Counted from the stretch's first letter, positions 1 through 10,697 are shown. The stretch: 40,000 nucleotides of DNA from Symbiodinium natans (GCA_905221605.1 CAJNDS010002441.1:115001-155000); one strand, 5' to 3'. The notes: a model not told the origin generated them from the sequence alone. Numbers and translations are program-made.

Positions 1-116
1 AAGCTGTAGAAACGAGTGCTGATTTTCCTGCTCCGCTGTGCACCCCAGACTCAACATGTTCGACGGCCCGCTGACGTCAACCCCTGTCTTCGACTCGGCA
101 CGGTTCCTAGGTAGGA

Positions 117-239
117 GAAGGGGGCCTTGAAAAGGGAGCCTTTCTTAACCGAAGAGGGTTCTCTTCAACAGGGGCCTTATTCAGAGGGTCTATATCCCCA
201 AGGGTTCCCCTAATTCTATCCACTAACGGTTGTCCTCAG
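117..239 (+). other. Probable intron with a dispersed ~52-bp repeat
   Basis: GTAGGAG at the left and TCCTCAG at the right. 171-222 (GGGGCCTTATTCAGAGGGTC and on) recurs with few changes at about 15170-15222. Confidence 0.4.
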
Positions 240-327
240 GTCATGGATGAGAAGGGCCACGTCTCCGAGAACGAGTACGACGGTGGCGAGAGTGATGAGG
301 ACGTGGGCGAGCTGCTTTCATGCAAAG
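240..327 (+). CDS. Candidate acidic exon (DEKGHVSENEYDGGESDEDV)
   Basis: GTTGTCCTCAG acceptor, phase 0, reads VMDEKGHVSENEYDGGESDE then DVGELLSCK, donor GTTGTC with phase 1. An acidic linker. The upstream island 52-116, ending CCTAG|GTAGGAG, looks like its neighbour but no frame of it joins in phase with this one. Confidence 0.45.
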
Positions 328-1046
328 GTTGTCGTATACCCACGGACACACACACTCACACAGTTGTGCCCTGCCCTGAACCCATGCTAAGAATTTCAAC
401 CGGCAGCTGATCTCAGAGCAGGTTTCACCCCAAGCCAGCTGTCAGCAGAAACACAACTGTCACAAATTCCAGGACTTTAGCATCATTAGCATTAGCGTTC
501 ATGTTCCGGACAGAGATCCGAGAAGCGTTGGAACTTGAACCTACTAGTCGCCAGCTCTTCGGCGTTTAAAGCATGGCAACCCGGCCCGCCTGCCCAAAAA
601 ACTGCACTTCTTGCATTCGGAAGTGTACGGTTCTTCAAGTCTTGGTCAGTTCTTTAGTCTCCTGTCCGTACTATACTCTAAACTCCAAACCCTACACCCT
701 ATAGACCCTGCACCCTGAACCGTAAACCCTAAAGCCTAAAGCCTAAAGCCTAAAGCCTAAAGCCTAAACCCCGTTACGCTTCTCCAAAGCCAGGGGGGGA
801 GCGCCATGGGGCTTACTAGCATTTGCTTCGGAACCCCCAAACAAATTAAAAGATAGCAGTCGCTTTTTTACCCTTATAAGGAAGAGCATATTTTTGTTAT
901 TCTATTTTACGTGGGGTTCTTAAGCAAACAAACCGTCGACCCTGAACCCTAAGCCCTAAGCCCTAAGCCCTAAACCCTAAACCCTAAACCCCAAACCCTG
1001 AACCCTAAACCCCCACAGTAGTTTAGGGAATCGAAAGTCAGCAGAG
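328..1046. repeat. Spacer with heptamer-type arrays
   Basis: Holds a CCTAAAG variant block (731-770) and CCCTAAA-type arrays (680-728 and 938-1015). A short frame FRTEIREALELEPTSRQLFG is open at about 501-566 but lacks splice borders. Confidence 0.6.
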
Positions 1047-1109
1047 CTCCAGGTCGGCCAAGGTGCGCACCAGCTTTTCCCACGCGGCCCGGCACACCAT
1101 GTGACCTGG
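1047..1109 (+). CDS. Candidate exon (LQVGQGAHQLFPRGPAHHVT)
   Basis: After AGTCAGCAGAG the frame reads LQVGQGAHQLFPRGPAHHVT and W up to GTTTTGG. The minus strand is also open over most of it. Confidence 0.33.
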
Positions 1110-2225
1110 GTTTTGGAGGGTTATAGGGTTTAGGGTTTAGGATTTGGGGTTAGGGTTTCGGGTTTCGGGGTTAGGGGTTAGGGGTTAGGGGTTTAGGGAA
1201 TCTGCTGAGTTTTGGAGTACTGTACTTTAAACCTGTCTTGGTCTGGGTTCCTATTGTTTCGCTACTTATACCTAAAAAGTAAATACTTTTTTGCAGGGTC
1301 TACTCCAAAGTAGGGTCTCTGGCCGTTGTTGGTTTAGGGGTTGGGGGGGGGGGGGTTGGTTTTGGGTTTTAGGGCTCAGGGTTTAGGGCTTAGGCTTCAG
1401 GGTGCTTTTGGGCGGGGAGCGGCAGGGGGGGTGGGGGGTGGGGGGGGGTAGTTGGCTTCCGGCACATGTTTGTTTGATTTGGGGGTTTCGGGACTTTACA
1501 TGTAGGGCATATAGGGTTTGGGACCTACAGGGAGGGCGGGACCCAAACCCTAAACCCTAACTAAACCCGAGTTTGGGACCCCAAGGGATGCTGTACAGCC
1601 GGCCACGTGCATGCAGGGTTGGTGGCTTCGGGAAGTACAGGGTGGCTGTAAAGGGGGCACCTGATTCCCAAGCTCCTATTCAGAACGCGGAAGAGTTGTA
1701 GATGGAACAGATGCATCCATCAGGGGTCACAGTTTTAGGTTTTATAGGTTGGGATGTTCCCCCTTGTACTAGCAGTCCTTAGCTGGGATTATAATAGGGG
1801 GTACTATACTCCCTAAAGCCTATACTCCCTATTTAGGACTGTTAGCATAAGGGGGAACATCCATCCATATATATATATATATATGAACCCCACAATATAT
1901 ATATATATATATATATATGCGGTGGAAGACTCGAGGCTACAGTGTGCAATGGACCAGTCCAGGGATGGGTTTAGGGTTTTGGGTCTAGGGTTTAGGGTTT
2001 GGGGTTTGGGGTTTAATTAGGGTTCAGGGTTTAGGGTTTAGGGTTTAGGGTTTAGGGTTTATTGGGGTTTAGGGCAAAGCCGAGCCGGTGACCCTTTGTC
2101 GCAGTCGTCTTAAGTCTCGCGGAACGAGCACTCAACTCCTAAGTCCTGAGCCCTCAACCCCAAGCCTGAACCCTAAGCCCTAAGCCCTAAACCCTAAACC
2201 CTAAACCCTAAACCCTAAACCCTAG
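1110..2225. repeat. Spacer with arrays in both orientations, G runs and a palindrome
   Basis: TTTAGGG-type repeats at 1125-1200, 1330-1395 and 1965-2068; CCCTAAA at 1545-1567 and 2160-2225; G-rich stretch 1427-1449; palindrome family 2 at 1751-1862; TA repeats 1866-1918. No gene seen. Confidence 0.6.
1751..1862. mobile_element. Palindrome family 2, copy 1
   Basis: Inverted arms GGGATGTTCCCCCTT and AAGGGGGAACATCC enclosing AGCAGTCCTTAG ... GGACTGTTAGC and a centre rich in TATACTCCC/GGGGTACTATA. Confidence 0.65.
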
Positions 2226-2330
2226 ACCGAGGAGATTGCAAATGCGGCCCGGCGAGCTCGAGCATCGAAGTTCTCGCTCGAGAGGCCCACACAAATTTTG
2301 GGGCTGAAGCGATGCCTTCATGAAATCTAA
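2226..2330 (+). CDS. Candidate exon, possibly terminal (TEEIANAARRARASKFSLER)
   Basis: The last CCCTAG of an array acts as acceptor. Phase 0 reading TEEIANAARRARASKFSLER, PTQILGLKRCLHEI, then TAA and a TTTAGGG array. Array on the left in CCCTAAA orientation, on the right in TTTAGGG orientation. Confidence 0.42.
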   Translation, partial: TEEIANAARRARASKFSLERPTQILGLKRCLHEI

Positions 2331-2810
2331 TTTAGGGTTTAGCGGGTTTAGGGTTTAGGGTTCATACCCCAAACCCTGAATTTGCCGACGGTGACCTGTA
2401 TACTTCTAACACAGGAAATAGAGCAGATTCATATTCCTTTTGAAAGGGTGTAGAGGTCACTCTAGGTGAGCCCTGCAGCGACATTCTGCAGCGTACGCCC
2501 TGGTGACTGACCTTGGTTGGTTCTTGCTCGGACCTCCGATCTGGATATTGTTGGGTGGCTGGGCTCCAGCGACCCTGCGAAGGGGGTCAAATGGCAATAG
2601 GTTCTTGGATCATGATGAAGACACGTACCTACCAAGTATGAAGAACAAATGGGGAAACAGAAAGAAAGAAGAGAGAGGCAGAGACAGAGACAGACACAGA
2701 GCCAGTGTGGGATGCAGGGCTGCTCGGAGCCTCTGTTTTGTGTTTGGGATTGTCGCAAAAGGTTGCAAGCATTCTGCGCACCTGCTTTCTCCTCCCATTC
2801 TGCATCACAG

Positions 2811-2915
2811 CATCTGGGAAATCCATCTACTTCTCCAAGCGGCTGACTCGAGTATTTGCCAATGTTGGAAAGCCAGAGAGTCAGAAGCTGTGGCTGGAAT
2901 TTCGATTCTTTCCGC
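2811..2915 (+). CDS. Candidate exon (SGKSIYFSKRLTRVFANVGK)
   Basis: Preceded by a long pyrimidine tract (CTGCTTTCTCCTCCCATTC) and CATCACAG; ends at a GTACAC donor. Reads SGKSIYFSKRLTRVFANVGK then PESQKLWLEFRFFP. Minus-strand and other plus frames also run through this stretch (2462-2997). Confidence 0.45.
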
Positions 2916-3638
2916 GTACACCGCAAGATATAATTCCGCCTCGACTTTCAAGCCCCCTAACGCCATCTTCACTGGTTTAGGGTTTGAAGGGTTTTAGGGA
3001 CGATGTTTTTAGCCAGAGACTTCAACATCCTTTAGTTAGGTCTATTGCTTGGATTGCAGCATGGGTCTCTATTGTGATGTAAGAATGTCTCTTTGCAAAA
3101 CCCACAAGTGGGGTGGACCCCCAAGAACAAGAGATTTCCACTTGAAGATTCATGGGATTTTGTGGGTAGGGTCATAACCATCACCTAAGCAAGGATTGGG
3201 TAAGGTTTCTGCCAACTGTAGCTACAGCTGCCCCACTTAGAACCCCATTTCTAGCTGACGTCCGCGAGCCCAAGTAACTGCCCACCCCATTTTCCTTCTC
3301 CTCTCTTCAAGCTTTACTTCGGCGATACCTGGACTAACCCACGTTTCCCTTGGAAAAGGGAGATGTACGTGTTAAGCTATCTTTTGAGGGTATATGTATA
3401 TACGCATAACACATATACACATATGTATATATATATATATATACATATGTATACATATACATATATATAGAGAGAGATGTATATGTATATGTATATGTAT
3501 ATGTGTATATGTGTATATGTGTATATGTGTATATGTGTATATGTATATATATATAAGATGTATATATACATATATTGCCTGCTCTCGGAATAGTTCAGGG
3601 CTAAAGTCCAAGGAAGCCGCGAAACCCTGATAGCCCAG
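2916..3638. repeat. Spacer with TA/CA microsatellite
   Basis: 3390-3575 is a mixed (TA)n/(CATA)n/(TATG)n tract; open frames over it are low-complexity Ile/Tyr/His peptides and not genes. The rest shows nothing clear. Confidence 0.55.
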
Positions 3639-3713
3639 CACCAGGCGGTCGCTGGAGGAGCCCCTCCTCGCGGAGCGCGCCAGCGAGCGGCTGGCGCGGA
3701 GATACAAGGCGAG
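3639..3713 (+). CDS. Candidate exon ([20 protein letters not shown])
   Basis: After GATAGCCCAG one base then [20 protein letters not shown] and RYKA, an arginine-rich helix. Right border is GACTAAACCC (GA donor) or further on. A second frame is open. Confidence 0.38.
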
Positions 3714-4126
3714 ACTAAACCCTAAACCCTAAACCCCAAACCCTAAACCCTAAACCTTGACACCTAAAACCTAAACCCGCCGATGTTGCCCGGTGGAGTT
3801 CGCTCTAGGCATGGTTTGGGGAAGTGAGAATGAAGTGAAGGGATCAGAGCGATGCTGCAACCCCCCTAGAGCAAACACCCCCCCCCCCAAAAAAAAAAAA
3901 AAAAACAAAGAGGCAACCATATGTGTATATATATATATATAATAATAATAATCATGATGATGATGATGATGATAATGATAACAATAGTAACCCTCAATCT
4001 TAAGCCCCGGGCCTTGGGGTTTAGATAGGGTTGGGGTTTGGGGTTTTTGGGTTTAAGGGGTTTAGGGATTTAGGGGGGGTTGGGGTTTTGAGTTTGGGTC
4101 TGGGGTGTGGGATTGTTGAAGATGAG
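3714..4126. repeat. Spacer: CCCTAAA array, C/A homopolymers, trinucleotide runs, TTTGGGG repeats
   Basis: Array 3716-3778, C run then A run 3880-3905, TAA/ATG trinucleotide run 3938-3985, TTTAGGG variants 4018-4105. Confidence 0.55.
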
Positions 4127-4216
4127 GAAGATCCTGTCTTCCATGGGGATAAATTCGGTATGGCGGCAAGACGCTGGGATGCTCGTACGACCTCGGTCAT
4201 CGAAGCACCAACCCAA
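4127..4216 (+). CDS. Candidate exon (EDPVFHGDKFGMAARRWDAR)
   Basis: GATGAG border, 30 codons, phase 0 to 0, GTATCC donor. Reads EDPVFHGDKFGMAARRWDAR then TTSVIEAPTQ. Unknown family. Confidence 0.42.
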
Positions 4217-4336
4217 GTATCCTTAGTAGCTGCGCGAGCACGCTTTACACTTTTTGGGATACTATAGTCCCCTAAAGAAGGCGTACACTTTTTGGGATTT
4301 CTGAACTCAGCAACTAAGTATCAGATTGTGTCTTAG

Positions 4337-4388
4337 GCCTTTGTTTGACAAGGCGGCAACTGAGGTGCCGAAGGGCCACAGGCCTCAG
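4337..4388 (+). CDS. Candidate exon (PLFDKAATEVPKGHRPQ)
   Basis: TTGTGTCTTAG acceptor, one completing base, 17 codons, then GACTCAAGG. A GA donor would be non-canonical but is known in dinoflagellates. A TTTAGGG array follows within 10 bp. Confidence 0.38.
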
Positions 4389-4394
4389 GACTCA

Positions 4395-4448
4395 AGGGTT
4401 TAGGGTTTAGGGTTTAGGGTTTAGGGTTTAGGGTTTAGGGTTTAGGGG
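4395..4448 (+). repeat. TTTAGGG array, about 7 units
   Basis: Perfect heptamers directly after the candidate exon ending at 4388. Confidence 0.85.
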
Positions 4449-4482
4449 TTTTGTGATCCCTCTACAAAATCCAAACCCTAAA

Positions 4483-4563
4483 CCTGGTACTGCCCACGCC
4501 CTCAAAGCCCGTGTCTCTCAAGTAGTGTATGCCTCGGCCGCAGCAACCGCTCCAGGCCCCTGA
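4483..4563 (+). CDS. Exon-like island (TAHALKARVSQVVYASAAAT)
   Basis: Open frame GTAHALKARVSQVVYASAAA and TAPGP to TGA, alanine-rich. No AG acceptor is visible on its left; GTAGTG at about 4520 could be a donor. Confidence 0.33.
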   Translation, partial: PGTAHALKARVSQVVYASAAATAPGP

Positions 4564-4699
4564 GTATATTCGACAGCGCATATGCTAAACCCTAAAAGCC
4601 CTTAACCTCACATGGGCACACAGTACCAGGGAGGAGACCCGTAACCCTAAACCTAAACCCCAAACCCCAAACCCTAAACCCCAAGCCCCAAACCCTGAG

Positions 4700-4790
4700 A
4701 CGCGGAGGCTCCGCCGACTGAGTGGCTGTTGGATGGAATCGTCACCGGAGCGCAGGCGGGTGCCGCACCCAAGCTGCAGTTCACAGCAGG
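4700..4790 (+). CDS. Candidate exon (AEAPPTEWLLDGIVTGAQAG)
   Basis: After AACCCTGAG two bases then AEAPPTEWLLDGIVTGAQAG and AAPKLQFTA, to GTTTAGGG at 4791. The CCCTAAA repeats on the left and a nine-unit TTTAGGG array on the right sit at the two splice borders. Confidence 0.48.
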
Positions 4791-4862
4791 GTTTAGGGTT
4801 TAGGGTTTAGGGTTTAGGGTTTAGGGTTTAGGGTTTAGGGTTTAGGGTTCAAGGTTTAGGGT
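4791..4862 (+). repeat. TTTAGGG array, about 9 units, starting at a possible donor
   Basis: The array begins with the GT of GTTTAGGG right at the end of the exon candidate 4700-4790. Confidence 0.85.
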
Positions 4863-5011
4863 ACTTTCTACCCCAAATCTATGTTTAGCGCTCTTGCGGC
4901 GGAAGCCCTACCCCCACTCGACTCTACTGACTACAGGGGCCTCAACAATATTCTCCGCACTCGGACTTGAATAGTCCCTTTTAGGATGTCGATTTCCTGG
5001 TTCAAGGTTAA

Positions 5012-5120
5012 CCCTAAGGGTCCATGTACCTTATTATTATATACTTGGGCCCCAAAAGTCCCTATATAGGAAGTACTTTAAGGCCCAAGTATATAATAAT
5101 GAGGTACATGGACCCTTAGG
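5012..5120. mobile_element. Palindrome family 1, copy 1 (MITE-like)
   Basis: Near-perfect inverted repeat of about 50 bp arms; outer end CCCTAAGGGTCCATGTACCT, inner ACTTGGGCC, centre CCTATATAGG. The terminal CCCTAAGGG is itself a palindrome containing CCCTAA. No coding capacity, so it would be non-autonomous. Confidence 0.75.
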
Positions 5121-5158
5121 TTAAACCCTGCGCCCTAAACCGTAAACCCTCTGTCAAG

Positions 5159-5213
5159 GATACACTTTGGCAGCATTTCAGCGACCAGGACATCGCCCAA
5201 GCCTCCAAGGACC
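5159..5213 (+). CDS. Candidate exon (DTLWQHFSDQDIAQASKD)
   Basis: Follows CTGTCAAG; phase 0; ends phase 1 at a GTTTAGGG donor. A CCCTAAA-type array lies just upstream, so the exon is framed by C-orientation repeats before and G-orientation repeats after. Confidence 0.45.
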
Positions 5214-5787
5214 GTTTAGGGTGTAGGGTTTAGGGTTTAGGGTTTAGGGTTTAGGGTGTAGGGTTTAGGGTATTAGGGTTTAGGGTTTAGGGTTAGTGTG
5301 ATTGGGGTTTGCGGTGTAGATGTTTTGTTTATTGGGGTTTCATCTGATCCCTTCTTGGTCAGGTATCCAGCAAGACTCAACTGGGGCCGAGGGCTTGACT
5401 CCTTTTCGATGATGTTTCAGGACTTACGGGGTTCAAGGCTTTCTGATGTAGGTGTTTAGGCTTCAGGGTAAGCCCGAAGAAGCCTAGACCCGTCATGTTC
5501 GCACAACTCCGAGACTGTGCCCCCACCCCTGCCCCCCAAAGCCTGGACCTACCCCCGTCCCAGGGCGTAGGTTTGGTTAGCTAGAGTTTTGGGTTCCGCG
5601 TTTGTTTCTTTCATTTAGGCCTCTGCAGGGGCTTTCAAGCACTAATTATAAGGGCTGCGTCGCCCTGAGCCCTGCTTTAGGGTTTAGGGCTTAGGGTTTA
5701 GGGTTTAGGGTTTAGGGTTTAGGGTTTGGGGTTTGGGGTTTGGGGTTTGGGGTTTGGGGTTTAAACCCTAAACCCTAAACCCTGCAG
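5214..5787. repeat. Intron-like spacer with variant heptamers
   Basis: TTTAGGG 5214-5297; block of six TTTGGGG units about 5726-5760 joined head-on to CCCTAAA at 5763-5781. The middle holds no gene I can support. Confidence 0.55.
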
Positions 5788-5880
5788 CCTAAGGTTGGGG
5801 TGCCTGGGCGTGTCTTGTTGGGAGTGTTGCTCTCCGTGAAGGTCTTTTTGGGGATGTGTGGGATGGCCCTAAGGGGCTTC
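5788..5880 (+). CDS. Exon-like island, hydrophobic
   Basis: After AACCCTGCAG the frame reads PKVGVPGRVLLGVLLSVKVF and on to a TAG formed at the next array. A GTCTTT donor at about 5842 may end it. Could be a membrane helix. Confidence 0.33.
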
Positions 5881-6547
5881 TAGGGTTTAGGGTGTAGGGT
5901 TTGTTGGGTTTGCAGGGTTTGGAGGGGCTGCCCCTGCAAACGTAATAGATACAAACACGACTGTTCAGAGCGCCTATTGTCGCTCACTCACGCTGTGGTG
6001 CTCTGAAATCGCTTGTTCCCTGTTTTCTTAGGTTTGGCCTGGCATCACCACCAGACTACCCTCTGTCATGCCCTACGTGTCTACCCATATGGGCACTATG
6101 ATGATGACCCGCTTTTTGGTTGTGTCAGTGCCCGAGCCAGGACCGCGAAAAGGCGCAAAAGTTGACGGAGGAGCCACCTTAAAACTACAAGCCATCGGAT
6201 CAGAACAGGAAGCCCTCAACCCTACACCCTAGACCCAACCCTATGAGACCCGAAGCCCTAAACCCTGAACCCTGAACCCTGAACCCTGAACCCGAATTGT
6301 CCCTATGAGCCCTACGTTGGTACCCTAAGCCGGCTGAGTCCGGCTGCGGGCTGGGGGATCCTTAGAATAACCACAAATCGTGTTCACGGCAAGTGCTTAG
6401 AGTGAACCTTTGGGTGTAAGGCTTTAGGGTTAGGGTTTAGGGTTTAGGGACTGCATAGTTTTTTTTGCGTAACTTAGCTGCTGAGTAGATAACACGACCC
6501 CGGGGACGTGCTTGGCACACGCCTCCAATCTTTTTTGGGGGCCGCAG

Positions 6548-6601
6548 GACCTTTGAGGCTCCCGGATTCGGCATCGGACTTGTCTGCTGGGCAGCGTTTT
6601 T
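6548..6601 (+). CDS. Candidate exon (TFEAPGFGIGLVCWAAF)
   Basis: GGCCGCAG acceptor and a GTAAGC donor, the best consensus donor in the window. Reads TFEAPGFGIGLVCWAAF, hydrophobic. A minus frame (6437-6622) also looks protein-like. Confidence 0.42.
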
Positions 6602-8203
6602 GTAAGCCTCGGTGGCTCTCAAAGCATTCTCCAGCTCCCACTACAAGTGGGCGGTTTAGGGTTTAGGGATGTTTATTTAGGGTTTAGGGAGGCGGAAATC
6701 ACATCCCTAAACCCTAAACCCTCACGTAAGGCTTCAACTGCGGGATCCCATCTTCGGGACCTGACAAGAGAAATAAGGTGGCGACTGCCCGTGAACCTCT
6801 AAGGGGCGACAGGCCCCCGGAACCGGAGTCCTTGTCTGTTCTTTTCCGCCATTTGCAGAAAAACATTCAATCTCTTCCGACCTTAGGGTTTAGGGTTTAA
6901 GGTTCGGGGTTTAGGGTTTAGGGATTGGGGTTTAGGGTTTATAGGGTTCAGGGTTTAGGGTTTAGGATGTAGGGTTTGCGGTCCCCTAAACCATGAAACC
7001 ACAGCATCCGCCAGCCAAGACAGAGAGAGAGAGGGAGAGAGAGAGAGAGAGAGCATAGCCCATAACCCTAAACCCTAAACCCTGAACCCGAAACCCTAAA
7101 CCCAGAGGAGAAGCTGTTCGAGCTGCCTGGAGCCTCGAGGGATATGGAGCAGGCCAACAAGCCCTTTGGCTCCCGAACGTCCAAACCTTCTTCGCCCGCA
7201 AGCCCTGAGCCCTAGACCATGTAAAACCCTGTAAACCCGAGGAAACCCCGACCCCCGGTTTAGGGTTTAGGGTTTAGGGTTTAGGGTTTAGGGTTTAGGG
7301 TTTAGGGTTTAGGGTTTAGGGTGTAGGGTCTGTCAACCTTAGGCCCCCTAAAACCCAGCAACCCTAAACCTTAAGCAAGCCCAAAAGACCGAACACAACG
7401 GCAAGCAAAACCAGCCCGATAAGACCCACAACATCAAGCCCGCCTTTCCCCCCCCCCCCCCCCCCCCCCCCTAAACCCTACACCCTAAACCCTAAAATCT
7501 TAACCCTGAGCCTGAGCATGAGGGTTTGAGGGAGTCCGGTGCAAGGTTGAAATGGGCTTCGGATGTAAGGTCTGGATTTAGGGGTTCGGGTTTAGGGCCA
7601 TAACATGCCGTTTTGAGTTTAGGGCGTAGGACACAGCTTTGGCAACTCTAGGGTTTAGGGTCTGGGGGCTTAGGGTGTAGGGTTTAAGTTTAGGGCAGAG
7701 GGGAACTTGTGAGACTCTGCGGAGTTTGTTTATGCTGCTTGACACCCCGACAGCTTGCAGTGGTGCGTCCCCGACTCTGCCTATGGCACGGCTCTGCCTT
7801 GTCCCAAAGCGCGACTTTCGGATGTACAGTGTCCTAACTCCCTCATGGTGCTCCCTCAAACCGAAACCCTAAACTGCACACCCGAAACCCTGAGCCCGAG
7901 AAGTCTAAACCCTGAACCCTCCAGTGCCCCCCAAACTCTTAACCCAAAACCCCGAAACCCGAAACCTCAAACCCTCAACCCTAAACCCAATCCTCGCATC
8001 CCAGGTCGAAAGCAGCTTGGTGGAGAGCATTTCGCATTTTTTTTTTGGGGGAGGGGGGAGGTCAGGTTTACAGTGCTCCTAAGCCCTAAATCCCGATAAG
8101 CTCTGAGCCCCTAGAAGCCCTAAATCCCTGGCAGGCGTTTGCCCGGTTCCCCTCTTACCCCATACCTGGCGCAAGAAAAGTGTGGGTCTTATTCAATTAC
8201 AAA
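6602..8203. repeat. Repeat-rich spacer without a supported gene
   Basis: TTTAGGG 6655-6690 and 6885-6965; GA repeats 7020-7053; a nine-unit TTTAGGG array 7258-7322; C homopolymer about 7447-7471; mixed C- and T-rich heptamer variants 7475-7990. Several 70-110 codon frames (7578-8099) are mostly heptamer-encoded and not taken as genes. Confidence 0.5.
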
Positions 8204-8312
8204 CCCTAAGGGTCCATGTACCTCATTATTATATACTTGGGCCTTAAAGTACTTCCTATATAGGGACTTTGGGGCCCAAGTATATAATAATAAGGTACAT
8301 GGACCCTTAGGG
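8204..8312. mobile_element. Palindrome family 1, copy 2
   Basis: Same ends (CCCTAAGGGTCCATGTACCT) and centre as copy 1, with the asymmetrical middle reversed relative to it. Confidence 0.75.
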
Positions 8313-8533
8313 CAAACACGAACTTTGTCCTGCTTGAGCTACGAAGATACGGGATCGACATTTTGGGCTCAGGCGGCGGTCCTGAATAAGAACATGGCTG
8401 CGGGTTTGCACTGATAGGATTCAGGCAATTTCGGCTTTATGGGGCGCCTTGTCTCTCGCCATCCTTGCCAACAAGCCACGCAGACAGAAAGTGTCTTGAA
8501 AGTGGCGCGTCGGATCGCCCTACACTCATCAAC

Positions 8534-8646
8534 CCCTAAGGGTCCATGTACCTCACTATTATATACTTGGGCCCCAAAGTCCCTATATAGGAAGTAATTA
8601 CTTTAAGGCCCAAGTATATAATAATGAGGTACATGGACCCTTAGGG
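8534..8646. mobile_element. Palindrome family 1, copy 3
   Basis: Full-length copy with a few extra bases (TAATTA) near the centre. A 20-bp end fragment of the same family lies at 8748-8767. Confidence 0.75.
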
Positions 8647-8785
8647 ATCAACCCTAAAACCCAAACCCCGACGATGCGGGGTTGAGTTCCAGGCTTTCTA
8701 GTTCAGGTCTTCGGAGCTGAGGGTGTAAAGCCCAAAGATTGGGTTCCCCCAAGGGTCCATGTACCTCTACCTGATCCCGAAACCT

Positions 8786-8878
8786 TAAACCTCAAACCTG
8801 AAACCTTAAACCTTAAACCTTAAACTTTAAACCTTAAACCCTCAACCCTAAACCCTTAAACCCTAAACCCTAGACCCT
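8786..8878 (-). repeat. Variant heptamer block (CCTTAAA) grading into CCCTAAA
   Basis: Five or more ACCTTAA units, one with ACTTTAA, then CCCTAAA units. Confidence 0.7.
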
Positions 8879-9016
8879 TTGCATCCAGAAGATCATCGTA
8901 GCGCCACCGTGCGTTCCTTCACTAGCAGCCCGGGGAACTTGGGGGGAGATTTGTGGGATTTCGGGCTTCGCGTTTCCCGTAACCCCCCAACCCTCAAAAC
9001 CAAAACCGTGTAAATA

Positions 9017-9124
9017 CCCTAAGGGTCCATGTACCTCACTATTATATACTTGGGCTCCGAAGTCCCTATGTAGGAAGCACTTTAAGGCCCAAGTATGTAA
9101 CAATAAGGTACATGGACCCTGTGG
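9017..9124. mobile_element. Palindrome family 1, copy 4 (diverged)
   Basis: Same plan with several substitutions; right end reads GACCCTGTGGG instead of GACCCTTAGGG. Confidence 0.7.
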
Positions 9125-9321
9125 GAATACATTTGCTTGCAGGGATGGTCCTAAACCCTTGAAGTCCAGACAACGAAAGCCCTAAACCCTAAAACCCCAA
9201 AACCCCAAAGCACTAAAACCCTAGAACCCTAAGCCTTACGGCCCTAGAACCCCAGAACCCTCAACCCTCTGAACCCTATGTGCCCTAACCCCTAAACCCT
9301 GCGCATCCCCGCCTCGCTCAG
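9125..9321 (-). repeat. Degenerate CCCTAAA-type sequence
   Basis: Mixed CCCTAAA, CCCCAAA, CCCTAGAA and CCCTATG units, ending near the candidate exon at 9322. Confidence 0.55.
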
Positions 9322-9363
9322 ATCATGCGCGAGAAGAGGAAGGTGCGCCTGCGGCTTCTTGAG
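9322..9363 (+). CDS. Short exon-like island (IMREKRKVRLRLLE)
   Basis: After CCTCGCTCAG, phase 0, basic helix-like peptide. A GTGCGC donor at 9343 would cut it to IMREKRK. Confidence 0.33.
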
Positions 9364-9896
9364 TTTCGGGGGTTGGGGGTGCCAATTAGTACCCAGTGTG
9401 GTAGCAAAGGGTGTGTTTGCCCTTAGTTACTCTCTAAACCCTACAAACCCTAAACCCCTGGCATAATTCTTTTTTCAAGTTGTGTAGGTGGTTTCTAGGG
9501 AGGCCCTCGCCGGCTTAAGGTAAAAAAAAACACCACAAAAACATAGTTTAGAGTTAGGGTTGGCTTCTAGGGCTGAGGCAATTTGACTGTTAACGTTATG
9601 GGTCGGTGTCCACCTGCCTGCTTCTGAAAATGTCTGGCCCCTTTGGAAACCGCAGTCCGTCGCAAAAGCCTGAGTCTTCGATTCTCTGGGTGAGTGAGGG
9701 AGTGAGGGAGGGAGGGAGTGAATGTGTGTGCGTACGTCATGGAGAATCTTCCAGGACTTACTCAAGACCATGGGGCATTTCCAGCTTAGACAGCCAACGT
9801 GAGGTTGCAGACGAAGTCACAGGGTCTGCCTCAGGACCGGCTCATGGGCTTGGGGTTTGGGGTTTAGGGTTTAGGGTTTAGGGTTTAGGGCTACAG

Positions 9897-9964
9897 CCAA
9901 GAACACTGGAGCGCAGGCGATCCTTACGCAGCAGTTGAAGTGCCCGGTGCTGAACCTGAGGGAG
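9897..9964 (+). CDS. Candidate exon (KNTGAQAILTQQLKCPVLNL)
   Basis: GGCTACAG acceptor directly after a TTTAGGG array, GTGAGC donor. Reads KNTGAQAILTQQLKCPVLNL and RE, leaving phase 0. Both borders are canonical. Family not recognised. Confidence 0.5.
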
Positions 9965-10180
9965 GTGAGCTTTGAGCAAGGCACCCGTCAAAGACCGTGT
10001 TGCTTCGCAGAGTTTAGGCTTTTGGGGCTCCAGGGTTTCGGTTCCGGATTGAGGGTTTGGGATGTAGGGTTTAGGGTTTATAGGGGTATGAGAAATTGCG
10101 TCAACTAGAGTTATGAATGGATCGGCCTTATTCTCCTGATTTGGGAATAATTTGTTCTTCTCCTATATATAGATATATAT

Positions 10181-10225
<45 letters not shown>

Positions 10226-10599
10226 TTATGTTGTTGTTTTTCTTGTTTTTTTTTTGTGGGGGGGGGGGGGGGGGGGGGGGGTGGGGGTGGTATTTTATGA
10301 ACGACCCATGAATCTTCAAGCTGTGCGACCTTGAGATAGGAAAGGGATTCGGAGGGGGATGAGGGGCGGACGGACTCGAGCCAGGGGGGGGGGGGGGGAA
10401 TTTGGAAGCTGGCTGCGTTTTCTTCCCAGATCATTAAATTTTGGTCCGGTTTTGGTGTGGCTTTGGGGGTGCCTACTTCTTTCAAGAAGGAGTAGGTATC
10501 ATTCAATACATGGACCATCCGGAGAAGGTTCCCACAGCGAAGAGGCTGATGTTTTGTTTATCAGACTAAGGTGGTTCCTTCCATGTTGTGATGTGACTT
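9965..10599. repeat. Spacer with TA tract and G homopolymers
   Basis: TTTAGGG variants 10020-10085; (TA)n 10163-10220; a run of about 24 G at 10258-10281; a second G run 10386-10398. Frames across it are low complexity. Confidence 0.55.
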
Positions 10600-10697
10600 G
10601 GGATTTTTCCCCGTTATACTAAACAGTCCTTAGTAGGGCTTATACTGGGGGTTTTATAAGCTTTACTAAGGGCTGTTAGTATGAGAGGGAACATCCC
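10600..10697. mobile_element. Palindrome family 2, copy 2
   Basis: Arms GGGAT(G)TTTCCCC...ACTAA-AGTCCTTAGTA and TACTAAGGGCTGTTAGTAT...GGGAACATCCC. Related to 1751-1862. Confidence 0.6.

Noticed and set aside
3372-3707. ORFs of 60-110 codons on both strands over 3372-3707
   Set aside because: Mostly microsatellite; only the plus-strand stretch 3639-3713 was kept as an exon candidate.
8357-8376. ACATTTTGGGCTCAGG resembles the end of the dinoflagellate spliced leader (a possible relic of a retroposed mRNA)
   Set aside because: One base is inserted and one missing compared with the leader end I remember, and no gene follows; chance similarity is likely.
7578-8414. ORFs of 90-115 codons (both strands) between 7578 and 8414
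   Set aside because: Much of each frame is LNPKP-type heptamer translation or the family 1 palindrome.
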